Both the position numbers and the translations under genes were made by a program. The notes under the pieces were generated by a model. The model saw nothing but the letters and a program-made list of their open reading frames with translations. It had not been told where the DNA came from and did no database searches. A stretch of DNA of 50,446 bases from an uncultured Allomuricauda sp. (lineage in GTDB: Bacteria; Bacteroidota; Bacteroidia; Flavobacteriales; Flavobacteriaceae), in NCBI RefSeq assembly GCF_937884665.1, contig NZ_CAKZYF010000031.1, positions 1 to 50,446 of the forward strand, in the 5' to 3' direction. Below, one piece after another: positions 43,166-50,446 of the stretch (position 1 is its first letter; each line of letters opens with the position of its first letter).

Positions 43166-44665
43166 ATGTCAACCTACAAATTTCTGACTCTTCTTTCCGT
43201 TAGCCTATCTTGTGCAACCCTACTAAATGCACAAAGCATAAATTCGAGACTTATCGATGCCAAAACGCAAAAAGGCATTCCTTACGCTACGGTGCAATAT
43301 GGAGAGAACCAAGGTGTGGTCACCAATGAGGAAGGACGCTTCAGTTTTGTAATGGAAAAGGACTCATTGGATTTGGATTCGGTATACATCTCCTCATTGG
43401 GCTATAAAAAAACAGGATTTAGCCTCAACCAGTTGAAAGATTCCATGGTCCTGTTAAAACCCTCGAACATCGAGCTCAGCGGGGTTTATCTTTTTGATAA
43501 GGAACTGGAAGTAGACGACATTATTCGTAAGGTAAAGGAACGTTTACCCAGCAATACCAATAATCAGCCCGTGAAACAGCGCTATTTTTTAAGGCAATCG
43601 GTATTTGGCAATATTCACAAAGTGGATTTAGGTTTTGAAAAATCGTCCATTGAAGAATTGGACAAGGAGCTTATCGACAGTATAGCTGGAATCATTCCCC
43701 GTAACTCCTATCATTATACTGAAGCCCTTGGTGATTTTTACAAAAGCAAGGGCGAATATAAAGCGAGTGTGCTCCGCGCTGCGGAGCTGTACGACAAAAA
43801 GGACATCGGTTCCTTTGAAGAACTGGGCAAACGGATGGAAACCCTGTTCAAGCAGAACGTAAAAAAAGATTCGTATTTGAAGATAAAATCAGGTTTATTT
43901 AGCCAAAAAGTACAGGTAGACTCCATTTTGACCGAATTGGAAGAAGAAGAAGCCAGGGAACTGGAAAGGGAATTGGGAAAAGATACCGTTTCGGGGCTCG
44001 TGGATGGCCAAAAACGCATCTTTAAGGAATTACTGGGAGAAGTATACTATGCTGAGGACAGCAAATTGAACGTAATCAATAAAAGTCGTAAATATCGCTT
44101 TACTTTGGAAGGTTATGCGGACATCGACGATAGCGGTGTGTATGTGATTGGCTTTGAACCGAAAGGCAGTGGCGATTTTCAAGGCCAACTCTACGTGAAC
44201 ATTGAAGATTTTGCCATTATGCAGGTAGACTTTGAAAATCTGAAAAATCTGCGCAATTTTAGGTTATTGGGTATTTTTTATCGCGAAACGCTCTACAAAG
44301 GCACTATGCGCTTTGCAAAACTGCCCAACAACAAATACGAACTTAAGTTTGTGGACTTTAGTTTTGGCCGTTGGTTCCGGTTTGACCGCCCCTTGGATGT
44401 TATTGAAAAAAACAAAAACGTCAGAGGTCGCCGCAAGCAAAATGAACTGCGCCTCAATATTGATTTTAGGATGGCCAATACAAACAAATGGGAATTGGTG
44501 GTATATGACAACACCCTTATACCCCAAAGCCAGTTTGAAGACTTGAAGGAGGACAAGAGTACTAAAGCTACTTATATGCCTGCCTATAATCCCGAGTTTT
44601 GGAAAAGCTATACTATAATGGAACCGAACCAAGCGCTTCGTGAGTTCACCGTTTCTGAGGAGTAA
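43166..44665 (+). CDS. Carboxypeptidase-regulatory-like domain envelope protein
   Basis: A 499-residue exported protein. The signal peptide (FLTLLSVSLSCATLLNAQ) is followed at about 23-100 by a CarboxypepD_reg-like beta sandwich (SRLIDAKTQKGIPYATVQYG, GVVTNEEGRFSF). The rest (about 110-499) has a helical middle rich in Glu/Lys and a beta-rich C-terminal half (RKYRFTLEGYADIDDSGVYV, GQLYVNIEDFAIMQVDFENL). This architecture is common in Bacteroidota envelope proteins without assigned function. No TonB plug or barrel follows. It lies 111 bp after the SDR gene. The 260 bp beyond it, before ctlX, show nothing I can assign. Confidence 0.75.
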   Translation: MSTYKFLTLLSVSLSCATLLNAQSINSRLIDAKTQKGIPYATVQYGENQGVVTNEEGRFSFVMEKDSLDLDSVYISSLGYKKTGFSLNQLKDSMVLLKPSNIELSGVYLFDKELEVDDIIRKVKERLPSNTNNQPVKQRYFLRQSVFGNIHKVDLGFEKSSIEELDKELIDSIAGIIPRNSYHYTEALGDFYKSKGEYKASVLRAAELYDKKDIGSFEELGKRMETLFKQNVKKDSYLKIKSGLFSQKVQVDSILTELEEEEARELERELGKDTVSGLVDGQKRIFKELLGEVYYAEDSKLNVINKSRKYRFTLEGYADIDDSGVYVIGFEPKGSGDFQGQLYVNIEDFAIMQVDFENLKNLRNFRLLGIFYRETLYKGTMRFAKLPNNKYELKFVDFSFGRWFRFDRPLDVIEKNKNVRGRRKQNELRLNIDFRMANTNKWELVVYDNTLIPQSQFEDLKEDKSTKATYMPAYNPEFWKSYTIMEPNQALREFTVSEE

Positions 44666-44925
44666 ATCCATAAGATAAAGCTTTCACAGAAATACCTTCT
44701 AAATCGAACAAAAATGCATTTTACATGCTAGAAAAGAGCGATACTGGATTTGATTCGGGCGCTTAAGTGATTGTCCTTAAACTTAAAAATTAAAATCGCA
44801 AGGAAATCATTTCGCTATGAAACTTGCTATTGAGAAATCGCTTTCCGTTTTGGATTTCTCGCAACTCCCTCACTGAAACCAGGACGGGACCCGGAAGGAC
44901 CAGAAGCCATGAAACCTGTTCTAGG

Positions 44926-45867
44926 CTATTCCTGTGTTTTTGGTAAAAAAACCTCCGCCATCATGCAGCGCGCAGAACCGCCGCCACAAGTTTCAATGGT
45001 GTCCAGTGGACTATGTACAATTTCGCAATATTGGTCAATCATACCTATTTGGTCCTGGCGCAAGCTTTTATATGCTTGGGTACTCATTACCATCAGGCGT
45101 TTATCATTGGAACCTATTACTTGCAACATATTCCCAGCGAAGGCGTGCATCTGGGTTTCCGTAATGGGAATAACTATTTTACCATCTTTCTTTAAATGGT
45201 CCACTACGTTTTTACGTTCTTTTTTATCATCTATAGCGTCCAAACAGATGACTGTGAAATTCTCTGCCATCGCCATCATCACGTTGGTGTGATAAATGGG
45301 TTTCCGTTCTCCATTTACCGTTTGATTGGCTGTAAAAAGCACAGGAAAACAATCAAAATCCTCACAAAACTCAATAAAAAGTTCTTCATGTGCCCTTTCG
45401 GATAGCGCACAATACGCCTTTTGGTTAACTCTATCCTTAAGGATACTGCCCGTACCTTCCAAAAACAGACCCTGTTCTTCAGCAGAAGTATAGTCCAAAA
45501 CCGTATCAATTTGAAAGCCCTTTGATTCCAAAACTTCAAAAATCGATTCACTGCGTTCCCTCCTTCTATTTTCAGCAAACATGGGATAGACCGCTACGGT
45601 TCCGCTTCTGTGGAATGAAACCCAATTGTTGGGAAAAATAGAGTCTGGGGTATCCGGTTCCTCGGTATCCTCTACTACAATCACCTCCACCCCATGGCTG
45701 CGAAGCACCTCAACAAATGTGTCAAACTCATATTGGGCCTTTCTATTGATTTCAGCATTTGTGATTTCAAGCTTTTCCTGAAAATAATTATTGACGGCGG
45801 TTTGCTCGTTCATTCGAAACGCCACTGGACGGATCATTAAAATTGTATTGGTAATTTGTAATTTCAT
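44926..45867 (-). CDS. ctlX: Citrulline-utilization hydrolase CtlX-type amidinotransferase
   Basis: A 313-residue guanidino-group-modifying enzyme of the pentein fold. IRPVAFRMNEQTAVNNYFQ is the N-terminal mark. DSIFPNNWVSFH gives the Asp/Asn substrate region, IYHTNVMMAMAENF the catalytic His, and ETCGGGSARCMMAEVF the catalytic Cys. It hydrolyses citrulline or a related ureido compound. The start is the ATG at 45867 (MKLQITNTILMIRPV); an ATG at 45900 lies inside the neighbour. It begins 2 bp after the stop of a second pentein enzyme, so the two form an arginine/citrulline operon. Confidence 0.88.
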   Translation of the reverse strand: MKLQITNTILMIRPVAFRMNEQTAVNNYFQEKLEITNAEINRKAQYEFDTFVEVLRSHGVEVIVVEDTEEPDTPDSIFPNNWVSFHRSGTVAVYPMFAENRRRERSESIFEVLESKGFQIDTVLDYTSAEEQGLFLEGTGSILKDRVNQKAYCALSERAHEELFIEFCEDFDCFPVLFTANQTVNGERKPIYHTNVMMAMAENFTVICLDAIDDKKERKNVVDHLKKDGKIVIPITETQMHAFAGNMLQVIGSNDKRLMVMSTQAYKSLRQDQIGMIDQYCEIVHSPLDTIETCGGGSARCMMAEVFLPKTQE

Positions 45868-45869
45868 GG

Positions 45870-46781
45870 TTATTCGCGAATCAGGGGTAAGGTACTGCAC
45901 CGTAAAAGACCTTCTTGTTTAGCTATTTCCGAATAGGGAACTTCCTCTACTTTAAAATCTTGGCTACGAAGCCATTGGTTCAATCGGATAAATTTTTTTT
46001 CTGAAACCACCACCTCTGGGGAAATGGAAAACACGTTGCTGAACATTTGATACATTTCATCTTTAGTAATCTCAAAAACATTTTCCTTTCCAAAAAAGTC
46101 CATCAACCATTGGTATTCTTCCTCTACCAAAAAGCCATTTTTGTGAAGGATAGCCTTGTCCTTCCCTACTGGTTGAAAACAGCAGTCCAAATGCAAAGCG
46201 TTTTCCTTAGCGTTGGTGTTGGATTTTCGCAATTCGAAGGATTTTACAATTTTATGTGGGAATTGTTCCTGAAGATATGTCACAGCTTCTTTGTTTGTTC
46301 TTGCCGTGATATAATCTGAATAATCAGCGCCAGTATAAGTCCCTACGAAAATATACTCATGATAAGGCATTACATCCCCTCCCTCAATATGAACCTCTTC
46401 GGGAGGCCGGATAACCTTGTTGGGATCTATTTGTTTTAAGATGTGCCCTATCGCTTCGAATTCCTGCTCCCGATCTGGCAAAATATTGGAATGGAACAGT
46501 TTATCCTCTATAACAAAGGCAATGTCCCTAGAAAAAATTTGGTTGCAGTTCTGAATCACTTCCGGACGATACACGGTAACCCCGTGTTTTTTAAAAACTG
46601 CGGCAAATGCATCCATTTCATTGATCATATCCTCCTCCTTGGGATATGTCCCATTTCGGATATGCTCCAAGGATTTGGGGTCATACGCTGCCTCGGGTTT
46701 CGGTACTGGACCGCAACTTTCAGCTGTTCCCAAAACAACTGCCTTCAACGGTGCTGTTTCGTCAATAATGTGAAGCTCCAT
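45870..46781 (-). CDS. Arginine deiminase / dimethylargininase-family enzyme
   Basis: A 303-residue pentein enzyme. HIEGGDVMPYHEYIFVGTYT carries the family EGGDV motif, FSRDIAFVI the Asp region, ALHLDCCFQPVGKDKAILHK the catalytic His, and LLRCSTLPLIRE the terminal catalytic Cys. Members convert arginine or methylarginine to citrulline, or move amidino groups. Which one applies here cannot be fixed. I start at MELHIIDETAPLK (46781); the longer frame to 46856 adds a hydrophobic 25-residue piece with no family support. Directly upstream of ctlX, so product transfer from arginine to citrulline to ornithine is a sensible model. Confidence 0.87.
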   Translation of the reverse strand: MELHIIDETAPLKAVVLGTAESCGPVPKPEAAYDPKSLEHIRNGTYPKEEDMINEMDAFAAVFKKHGVTVYRPEVIQNCNQIFSRDIAFVIEDKLFHSNILPDREQEFEAIGHILKQIDPNKVIRPPEEVHIEGGDVMPYHEYIFVGTYTGADYSDYITARTNKEAVTYLQEQFPHKIVKSFELRKSNTNAKENALHLDCCFQPVGKDKAILHKNGFLVEEEYQWLMDFFGKENVFEITKDEMYQMFSNVFSISPEVVVSEKKFIRLNQWLRSQDFKVEEVPYSEIAKQEGLLRCSTLPLIRE

Positions 46782-47069
46782 CATGGGAAAAAACGAATTT
46801 AATTTTTCAAAAACGGTGATAGGGCCTAAAGAAAAACCCCATAATTTTAGGGGCAAAACTACTGTTTTACACTTGATTTTCCCTAAAAGAAAAACAAAAA
46901 ATAATACGGGTTTTTAGATAAAATCCCCAACGGGTCAAAGTGATTTATTTTTAGTTTAACTATCTGATTAATAAATAGTTAAATATATTCTTTTTTATGC
47001 TCTTTTCTCCAAAAATATACCATTCGGCGTTCAAATAGTGTTACATTTAGGTAAGGTAAATTTCCCACA

Positions 47070-47534
47070 ATGAAAAGACTTGTGATTATTCTTCCCATAG
47101 TAGCGCTGGCCAGTGTCTTATTGTTGCACATGAACGCCAACCGAATGAAACGATTTTCTGCTGAAGTTCAATCTCAATTAAAGAAAAGAGAAACATCCAC
47201 TATTAAGTATGATGATTGTATTCAGAAAGAGTCCTTAGTACGGTTGGAAGCATTTTTGAAAAAGGGAGGCCGTCTGCCCAAAGATGTGGACGTATCCGAA
47301 ATAGATGTTCAAATAGACAAGTATCGCACATCCTTGGATTCAACTGTCCAAAGTTTAAATTCAATGGATGCCCATAGTTTTCTTCATGCAGAATACAAAA
47401 GATATAGGAAGTTAATTTACTACAATACAACTTCCCCTATCAAAACCTATTACTATTTCAAGATAATGGAGGCGTGTTACATCAATGATGAAAAATTAAA
47501 CCAGAGCTCCAGAGCGCGTCTTGCCCGCTTGTAA
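47070..47534 (+). CDS. Hypothetical membrane-anchored protein
   Basis: A 154-residue protein with an N-terminal membrane segment (RLVIILPIVALASVLLLHM) and a charged, helical soluble part. The tail is basic and Ser-rich (NQSSRARLARL). Two Cys (DDCIQKES, EACYIND) could form a disulfide outside the inner membrane. I recognise no family. It is alone, divergent from the deiminase gene across a 288-bp AT-rich gap with no other ORF, and convergent with citrate synthase. Confidence 0.6.
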   Translation: MKRLVIILPIVALASVLLLHMNANRMKRFSAEVQSQLKKRETSTIKYDDCIQKESLVRLEAFLKKGGRLPKDVDVSEIDVQIDKYRTSLDSTVQSLNSMDAHSFLHAEYKRYRKLIYYNTTSPIKTYYYFKIMEACYINDEKLNQSSRARLARL

Positions 47535-47582
47535 GACAAAATGGTCCTTAACCGCTTCTATTGTTTCTCAATACAAGAAACT

Positions 47583-48866
47583 TTATCTGGATGCCAAGTC
47601 AACGAAATCCCTGTGGTTTTCTCCTATATAGATTTGTCTTGGTCTGCCAATAGGTTCTCCCCTGAGTCGCATTTCACGCCATTGGGCAATCCATCCGGGC
47701 AACCTTCCGAGTGCAAACATGACCGTGAACATATCTGTTGGGATTCCGAGGGCCCTATAAATGATTCCAGAATAAAAGTCTACATTGGGATAAAGCTTGC
47801 GCTGCACGAAATACTCATCTTCCAAAGCTTCCTTTTCCAATCCTTTGGCTATATCCAGAATGGGGTCTTCAATTCCCAGGTTCCCAAGAACTTCGTCCGC
47901 AGCTTTTTTGATGATTCTAGCCCTTGGATCAAAGTTTTTGTACACCCGGTGTCCAAAGCCCATCAACCGGAATGGATCACTTTTGTCCTTTGCCTTGCCC
48001 ATATATTTTTTTGTATCACCACCGTCAGCTTCAATGGCCTGTAACATTTCCAACACGGCTTGGTTCGCACCTCCGTGAAGCGGTCCCCAAAGTGCGGAAA
48101 TACCGGCGGAAAGCGATGCGAACAATCCGGCGTGGGAAGATCCCACAATCCGTACGGTAGAAGCGGAACAATTTTGTTCATGATCAGCATGGAGAATCAG
48201 GAGTTTATCCAAAGCACTAATGGCGATGGTATCCTTTTTATAGTCCTCATTGGGTTTCTTGAACATCATTTTATGAAGGTTCTCAACATAACCCAAAGTA
48301 TTATCTCCATAGTCTAAAGGCAGTCCTTTCTTTTTGCGCAGGGTCCAGGCTACCAATACTGGAAACTTGGCCAAGATTCGAACAATAGAACGATACATCG
48401 CAGTTTCAGAAGAAACATCAACAGGTGCTGGATTAAATGCGATTAAGGCACTGGTCAATGACGAAAGCACTCCCATAGGGTGGGCCGTTTTTGGGAAGGC
48501 GTCCAATATTTTTTTCATCTCTTCATCAACCTGGGACTCTTCCTTGATATCATTGTGGAACGTTTCCAACTGTTCTTTGTTGGGCAATTCCCCGAATATG
48601 AGCAGGTAGGCAACTTCCAGAAAATCAGCTTTTTCCGCCAAGTCCTCGATGGCGTATCCGCGATACCTCAAAATTCCCTTTTCTCCATCTAAAAAAGTAA
48701 TGGCACTTTCGCAAGAACCGGTGTTTTTGTAACCGGGGTCTATGGTTACCATTCCACTGGCCGACCTTAGGGTTTTGATATCGATTGCCAATTCATTTTC
48801 GCTACCTTTTGTTATGGGAAATTCATACGTATTCCCATCATATTCCAGTATTGCTTTATCAGACAT
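47583..48866 (-). CDS. gltA: Citrate synthase
   Basis: A 427-residue type II citrate synthase that condenses acetyl-CoA and oxaloacetate at the entry of the TCA cycle. Catalytic His in LLILHADHEQNCSAST, second His in GPLHGGANQAVLEML, and MGFGHRVYKNFDPRA with the final Asp (PNVDFYSGIIYRALGIP) are all present. The N-terminal beta domain (YDGNTYEFPITKGSENE) is typical of Gram-negative hexamers inhibited by NADH. Preceded by a TTG-N20-TAAATTTC promoter. Normal length. Confidence 0.98.
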   Translation of the reverse strand: MSDKAILEYDGNTYEFPITKGSENELAIDIKTLRSASGMVTIDPGYKNTGSCESAITFLDGEKGILRYRGYAIEDLAEKADFLEVAYLLIFGELPNKEQLETFHNDIKEESQVDEEMKKILDAFPKTAHPMGVLSSLTSALIAFNPAPVDVSSETAMYRSIVRILAKFPVLVAWTLRKKKGLPLDYGDNTLGYVENLHKMMFKKPNEDYKKDTIAISALDKLLILHADHEQNCSASTVRIVGSSHAGLFASLSAGISALWGPLHGGANQAVLEMLQAIEADGGDTKKYMGKAKDKSDPFRLMGFGHRVYKNFDPRARIIKKAADEVLGNLGIEDPILDIAKGLEKEALEDEYFVQRKLYPNVDFYSGIIYRALGIPTDMFTVMFALGRLPGWIAQWREMRLRGEPIGRPRQIYIGENHRDFVDLASR

Positions 48867-48898
48867 TGTATTATTTAAAGATTAGTAAAATAGAACCG

Positions 48899-48929
48899 GA
48901 AATTTACGAAAAAGCAAAGGCATTAACAA
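48899..48929 (-). promoter_or_regulatory. Predicted gltA promoter
   Basis: On the minus strand TTG (48929-48927), 20 bases, TAAATTTC (48906-48899). This matches the Bacteroidota pattern with one mismatch at the last -7 base. It is 33-63 bp before the gltA ATG. Confidence 0.55.
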
Positions 48930-48994
48930 TTCCGTGAAAGTATTTATATCCTTCTTAACAGACCTCTAATTTGAAGGGGATGGCCAGCAAATAG

Positions 48995-50446
48995 TCACAC
49001 TAAATCATAAAGTTGTTTGTAATATCTGTCTACCGACTTTTCCCAAGTAAACCGCATTCGCTTAGCACTTGCCTGTATCTTTTTCCACTTTTCCCTATCG
49101 TTTGCATACACGTCCAAAGCGATGTCAAATGTGGCCAGCATATTTTTGATTTTTTCATCATAGGTGCTCCCATTAAAAGTGAACCCCGTCTTCATGTGGG
49201 AAACCGTGTCCTTTAATCCCCCCGTATGATGGACCAAACAAGGATTTCCATTGCGCATGGACAGCATTTGACTTATCCCACAAGGCTCGAAAAGACTGGG
49301 CATAAAATACAAATCAGACTCTAAGTAAATGGAATCAATAAGATTTTCAGATTGACCGTTGGTAAAGATGAAGTTCTTATGTTCATAGCTCATCTGTCTG
49401 AACAGCTCTTCGTACTCGGGAGCACCCGTCCCCAACAGCATAAAAATTCCGTCTATCTTTTCCAGCTTTTTCAATATCTCCACAAAAGCTTCTGGAGAAC
49501 GCATAAAGAAATAAAATTTCTGTTCGGTCAAGCGAGCCACACTTGAAGCAATGAATTTAGGCCTATTTCCAACGTATTGCATAATTTTTTCTCCAGTATG
49601 GGCCAAAAAATCCGCTTTGTATTTTTTGTCTTCCATTTGCAACCATCTGAATAAAGCCTTTACAGTGTTCCTATATATAAATCCTTTCGCTTCCTTGTTG
49701 ATGTTTTTATAATTGCACCCATTTAATATACCAATTAACCTACCCTCCTTGTTGGCATTTTGCAAATCCTCTTCTAATCCTTCACCTCCAATAAACTCAG
49801 GGGGAGAACTTGGAAGCAGGACATCCTCTTTGTAGGAAGGAGATACGGTATGTACCGCATCGGCAAAACGAATACCGACTGCCATAAGGTTGATACAATC
49901 CGTGTACCGATAATCTTTGAGATCATCCTCTTCAAAACGAATGTTTGGAAACCAATTGGTAACGGACGAATAGTTATCGCCAAAAGGACGAATACCTTGT
50001 ATCGCCAAATTATGGATACTGTACACGAACCGTATATTCTTCAAAAGTGCATAGTCATCGTGGTATCTGCGAAGAAACAGCAGTAAGCTAGAGTGCCAAT
50101 CATGCAAATGGATTATATCCAAATCTCCAAAAGCACCCCGTTTTACCGCCTCCGCCACGGCCGTGCAAAAAATAAAGTACTTTATAGCATCTGTAAAGAA
50201 AGGCTCCTCAGGGTCATTGTGATAAATGTGTGCGATATCGCCTGCCTCTATTTCGGGGTGATGTATTACATAATGCACGATGTTCGGGACCTCCTTTTTG
50301 GGCTTTACCTCATAAAGTTCCGCCGCATAGCCCATACCCCTTAAATTAAAATACAGGCTAGTCTTAAAAATCCCATCGTGATGAAGTCGACTGTAGGAAG
50401 GAACGATTACATGTACCTTATCACCATGTTCTGAAATCTGTCGGGG
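48995..50446 (-). CDS. glgA: Glycogen synthase (GT5), 5' end outside the window
   Basis: 483 codons are visible; the frame runs open to the right edge (RQISEHGDKVHVIVPSYSRL is read there), so the start lies outside. N-terminal GT5 domain: GDLDIIHLHDWHSSLLLFL and VYSIHNLAIQG. C-terminal GT1-like half: SSVARLTEQKFYFFMRSPEA and PSLFEPCGISQMLSMRNGNP, with the catalytic-type Glu, then HHTGGLKDTVS. It adds glucose from ADP- or UDP-glucose to glycogen. About 20-30 residues are probably missing. It ends 127 bp from the gltA start on the same strand. Confidence 0.88.
   Translation of the reverse strand, partial: PRQISEHGDKVHVIVPSYSRLHHDGIFKTSLYFNLRGMGYAAELYEVKPKKEVPNIVHYVIHHPEIEAGDIAHIYHNDPEEPFFTDAIKYFIFCTAVAEAVKRGAFGDLDIIHLHDWHSSLLLFLRRYHDDYALLKNIRFVYSIHNLAIQGIRPFGDNYSSVTNWFPNIRFEEDDLKDYRYTDCINLMAVGIRFADAVHTVSPSYKEDVLLPSSPPEFIGGEGLEEDLQNANKEGRLIGILNGCNYKNINKEAKGFIYRNTVKALFRWLQMEDKKYKADFLAHTGEKIMQYVGNRPKFIASSVARLTEQKFYFFMRSPEAFVEILKKLEKIDGIFMLLGTGAPEYEELFRQMSYEHKNFIFTNGQSENLIDSIYLESDLYFMPSLFEPCGISQMLSMRNGNPCLVHHTGGLKDTVSHMKTGFTFNGSTYDEKIKNMLATFDIALDVYANDREKWKKIQASAKRMRFTWEKSVDRYYKQLYDLV

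Noticed and set aside
44666..44925. Possible gene or RNA in the 260-bp gap before ctlX
   Set aside because: Only frames under 20 codons were found, and no tRNA-like or hairpin structure was convincing.
1..50446. CRISPR array, prophage, insertion sequence or integrative element
   Set aside because: No regular spaced repeats, transposase, integrase, capsid or terminase gene was seen in any region.

Overview
The window looks like chromosome of a marine member of the Bacteroidota, most likely family Flavobacteriaceae (a Muricauda/Allomuricauda-type genome is a guess from overall gene character, not tested). The evidence is a proteorhodopsin beside a Blh carotene dioxygenase, an ECF sigma / FecR / TonB-receptor cassette, many short lipoproteins with a Cys lipobox, promoters resembling TTG-N19/20-TAnnTTTG, few Shine-Dalgarno sites, and moderate to low GC. 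I see no tRNA, rRNA, CRISPR array, insertion sequence or prophage gene.

Left end (1-6083): a REP-like hairpin, a DUF2188 protein and a small unknown protein. They are followed on the minus strand by a compact five-gene operon: a DRGH-type DNA/RNA nuclease, a subtilase without signal peptide, a two-TM coiled-coil protein, a small protein and a large Ser/Gly-rich lipoprotein. No known named system fits this set, and it is the best candidate here for an undescribed conflict or cell-death type system.

6084-13741: a regulatory-looking gap with a tiny membrane-peptide ORF, a DnaQ exonuclease-GIY-YIG fusion with a UvrC-like Cys cluster, and the glyoxylate shunt (aceB then aceA). Divergent to the shunt is a RamB/ScfR-like XRE regulator. 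The intergenic region holds a perfect 12-bp palindrome and three TTCGCAA-type sites placed on two recognisable promoters. An aldose-1-epimerase-like gene closes this block.

13744-31385: mostly housekeeping and envelope genes. These are a CBS-type PLP enzyme, an FtsX/LolC-type permease, a NamZ-type muramidase lipoprotein, a membrane hydroxylase, a YkgJ protein, a methyltransferase, a metalloprotease lipoprotein, queE, an exported RidA protein, and a HerA-like ATPase with a lipoprotein and a cupin. An HxlR regulator stands opposite an alpha/beta hydrolase, then come a VOC protein, DUF2306, folD and ffh. An esterase lipoprotein here (27089-28822) carries one in-frame TGA.

31482-41034: an acidic lipoprotein made of four short repeats and three lipocalin-like repeats lies divergent to an ECF sigma, FecR anti-sigma and STN-TonB receptor cassette. 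Next come blh and a green-tuned H+-pumping proteorhodopsin (DTE motif), then argS, with a shared bidirectional terminator.

41208-50446: a small conserved-looking protein, an SDR/DUF2867-type gene broken by an in-frame TAG, a carboxypeptidase-regulatory-like protein, two guanidino-modifying enzymes (CtlX and an arginine-deiminase-family partner), citrate synthase, and a glycogen synthase cut by the window's right edge. Citrate synthase, the glyoxylate shunt, glycogen synthesis and proteorhodopsin in one neighbourhood suit a light-assisted heterotroph.
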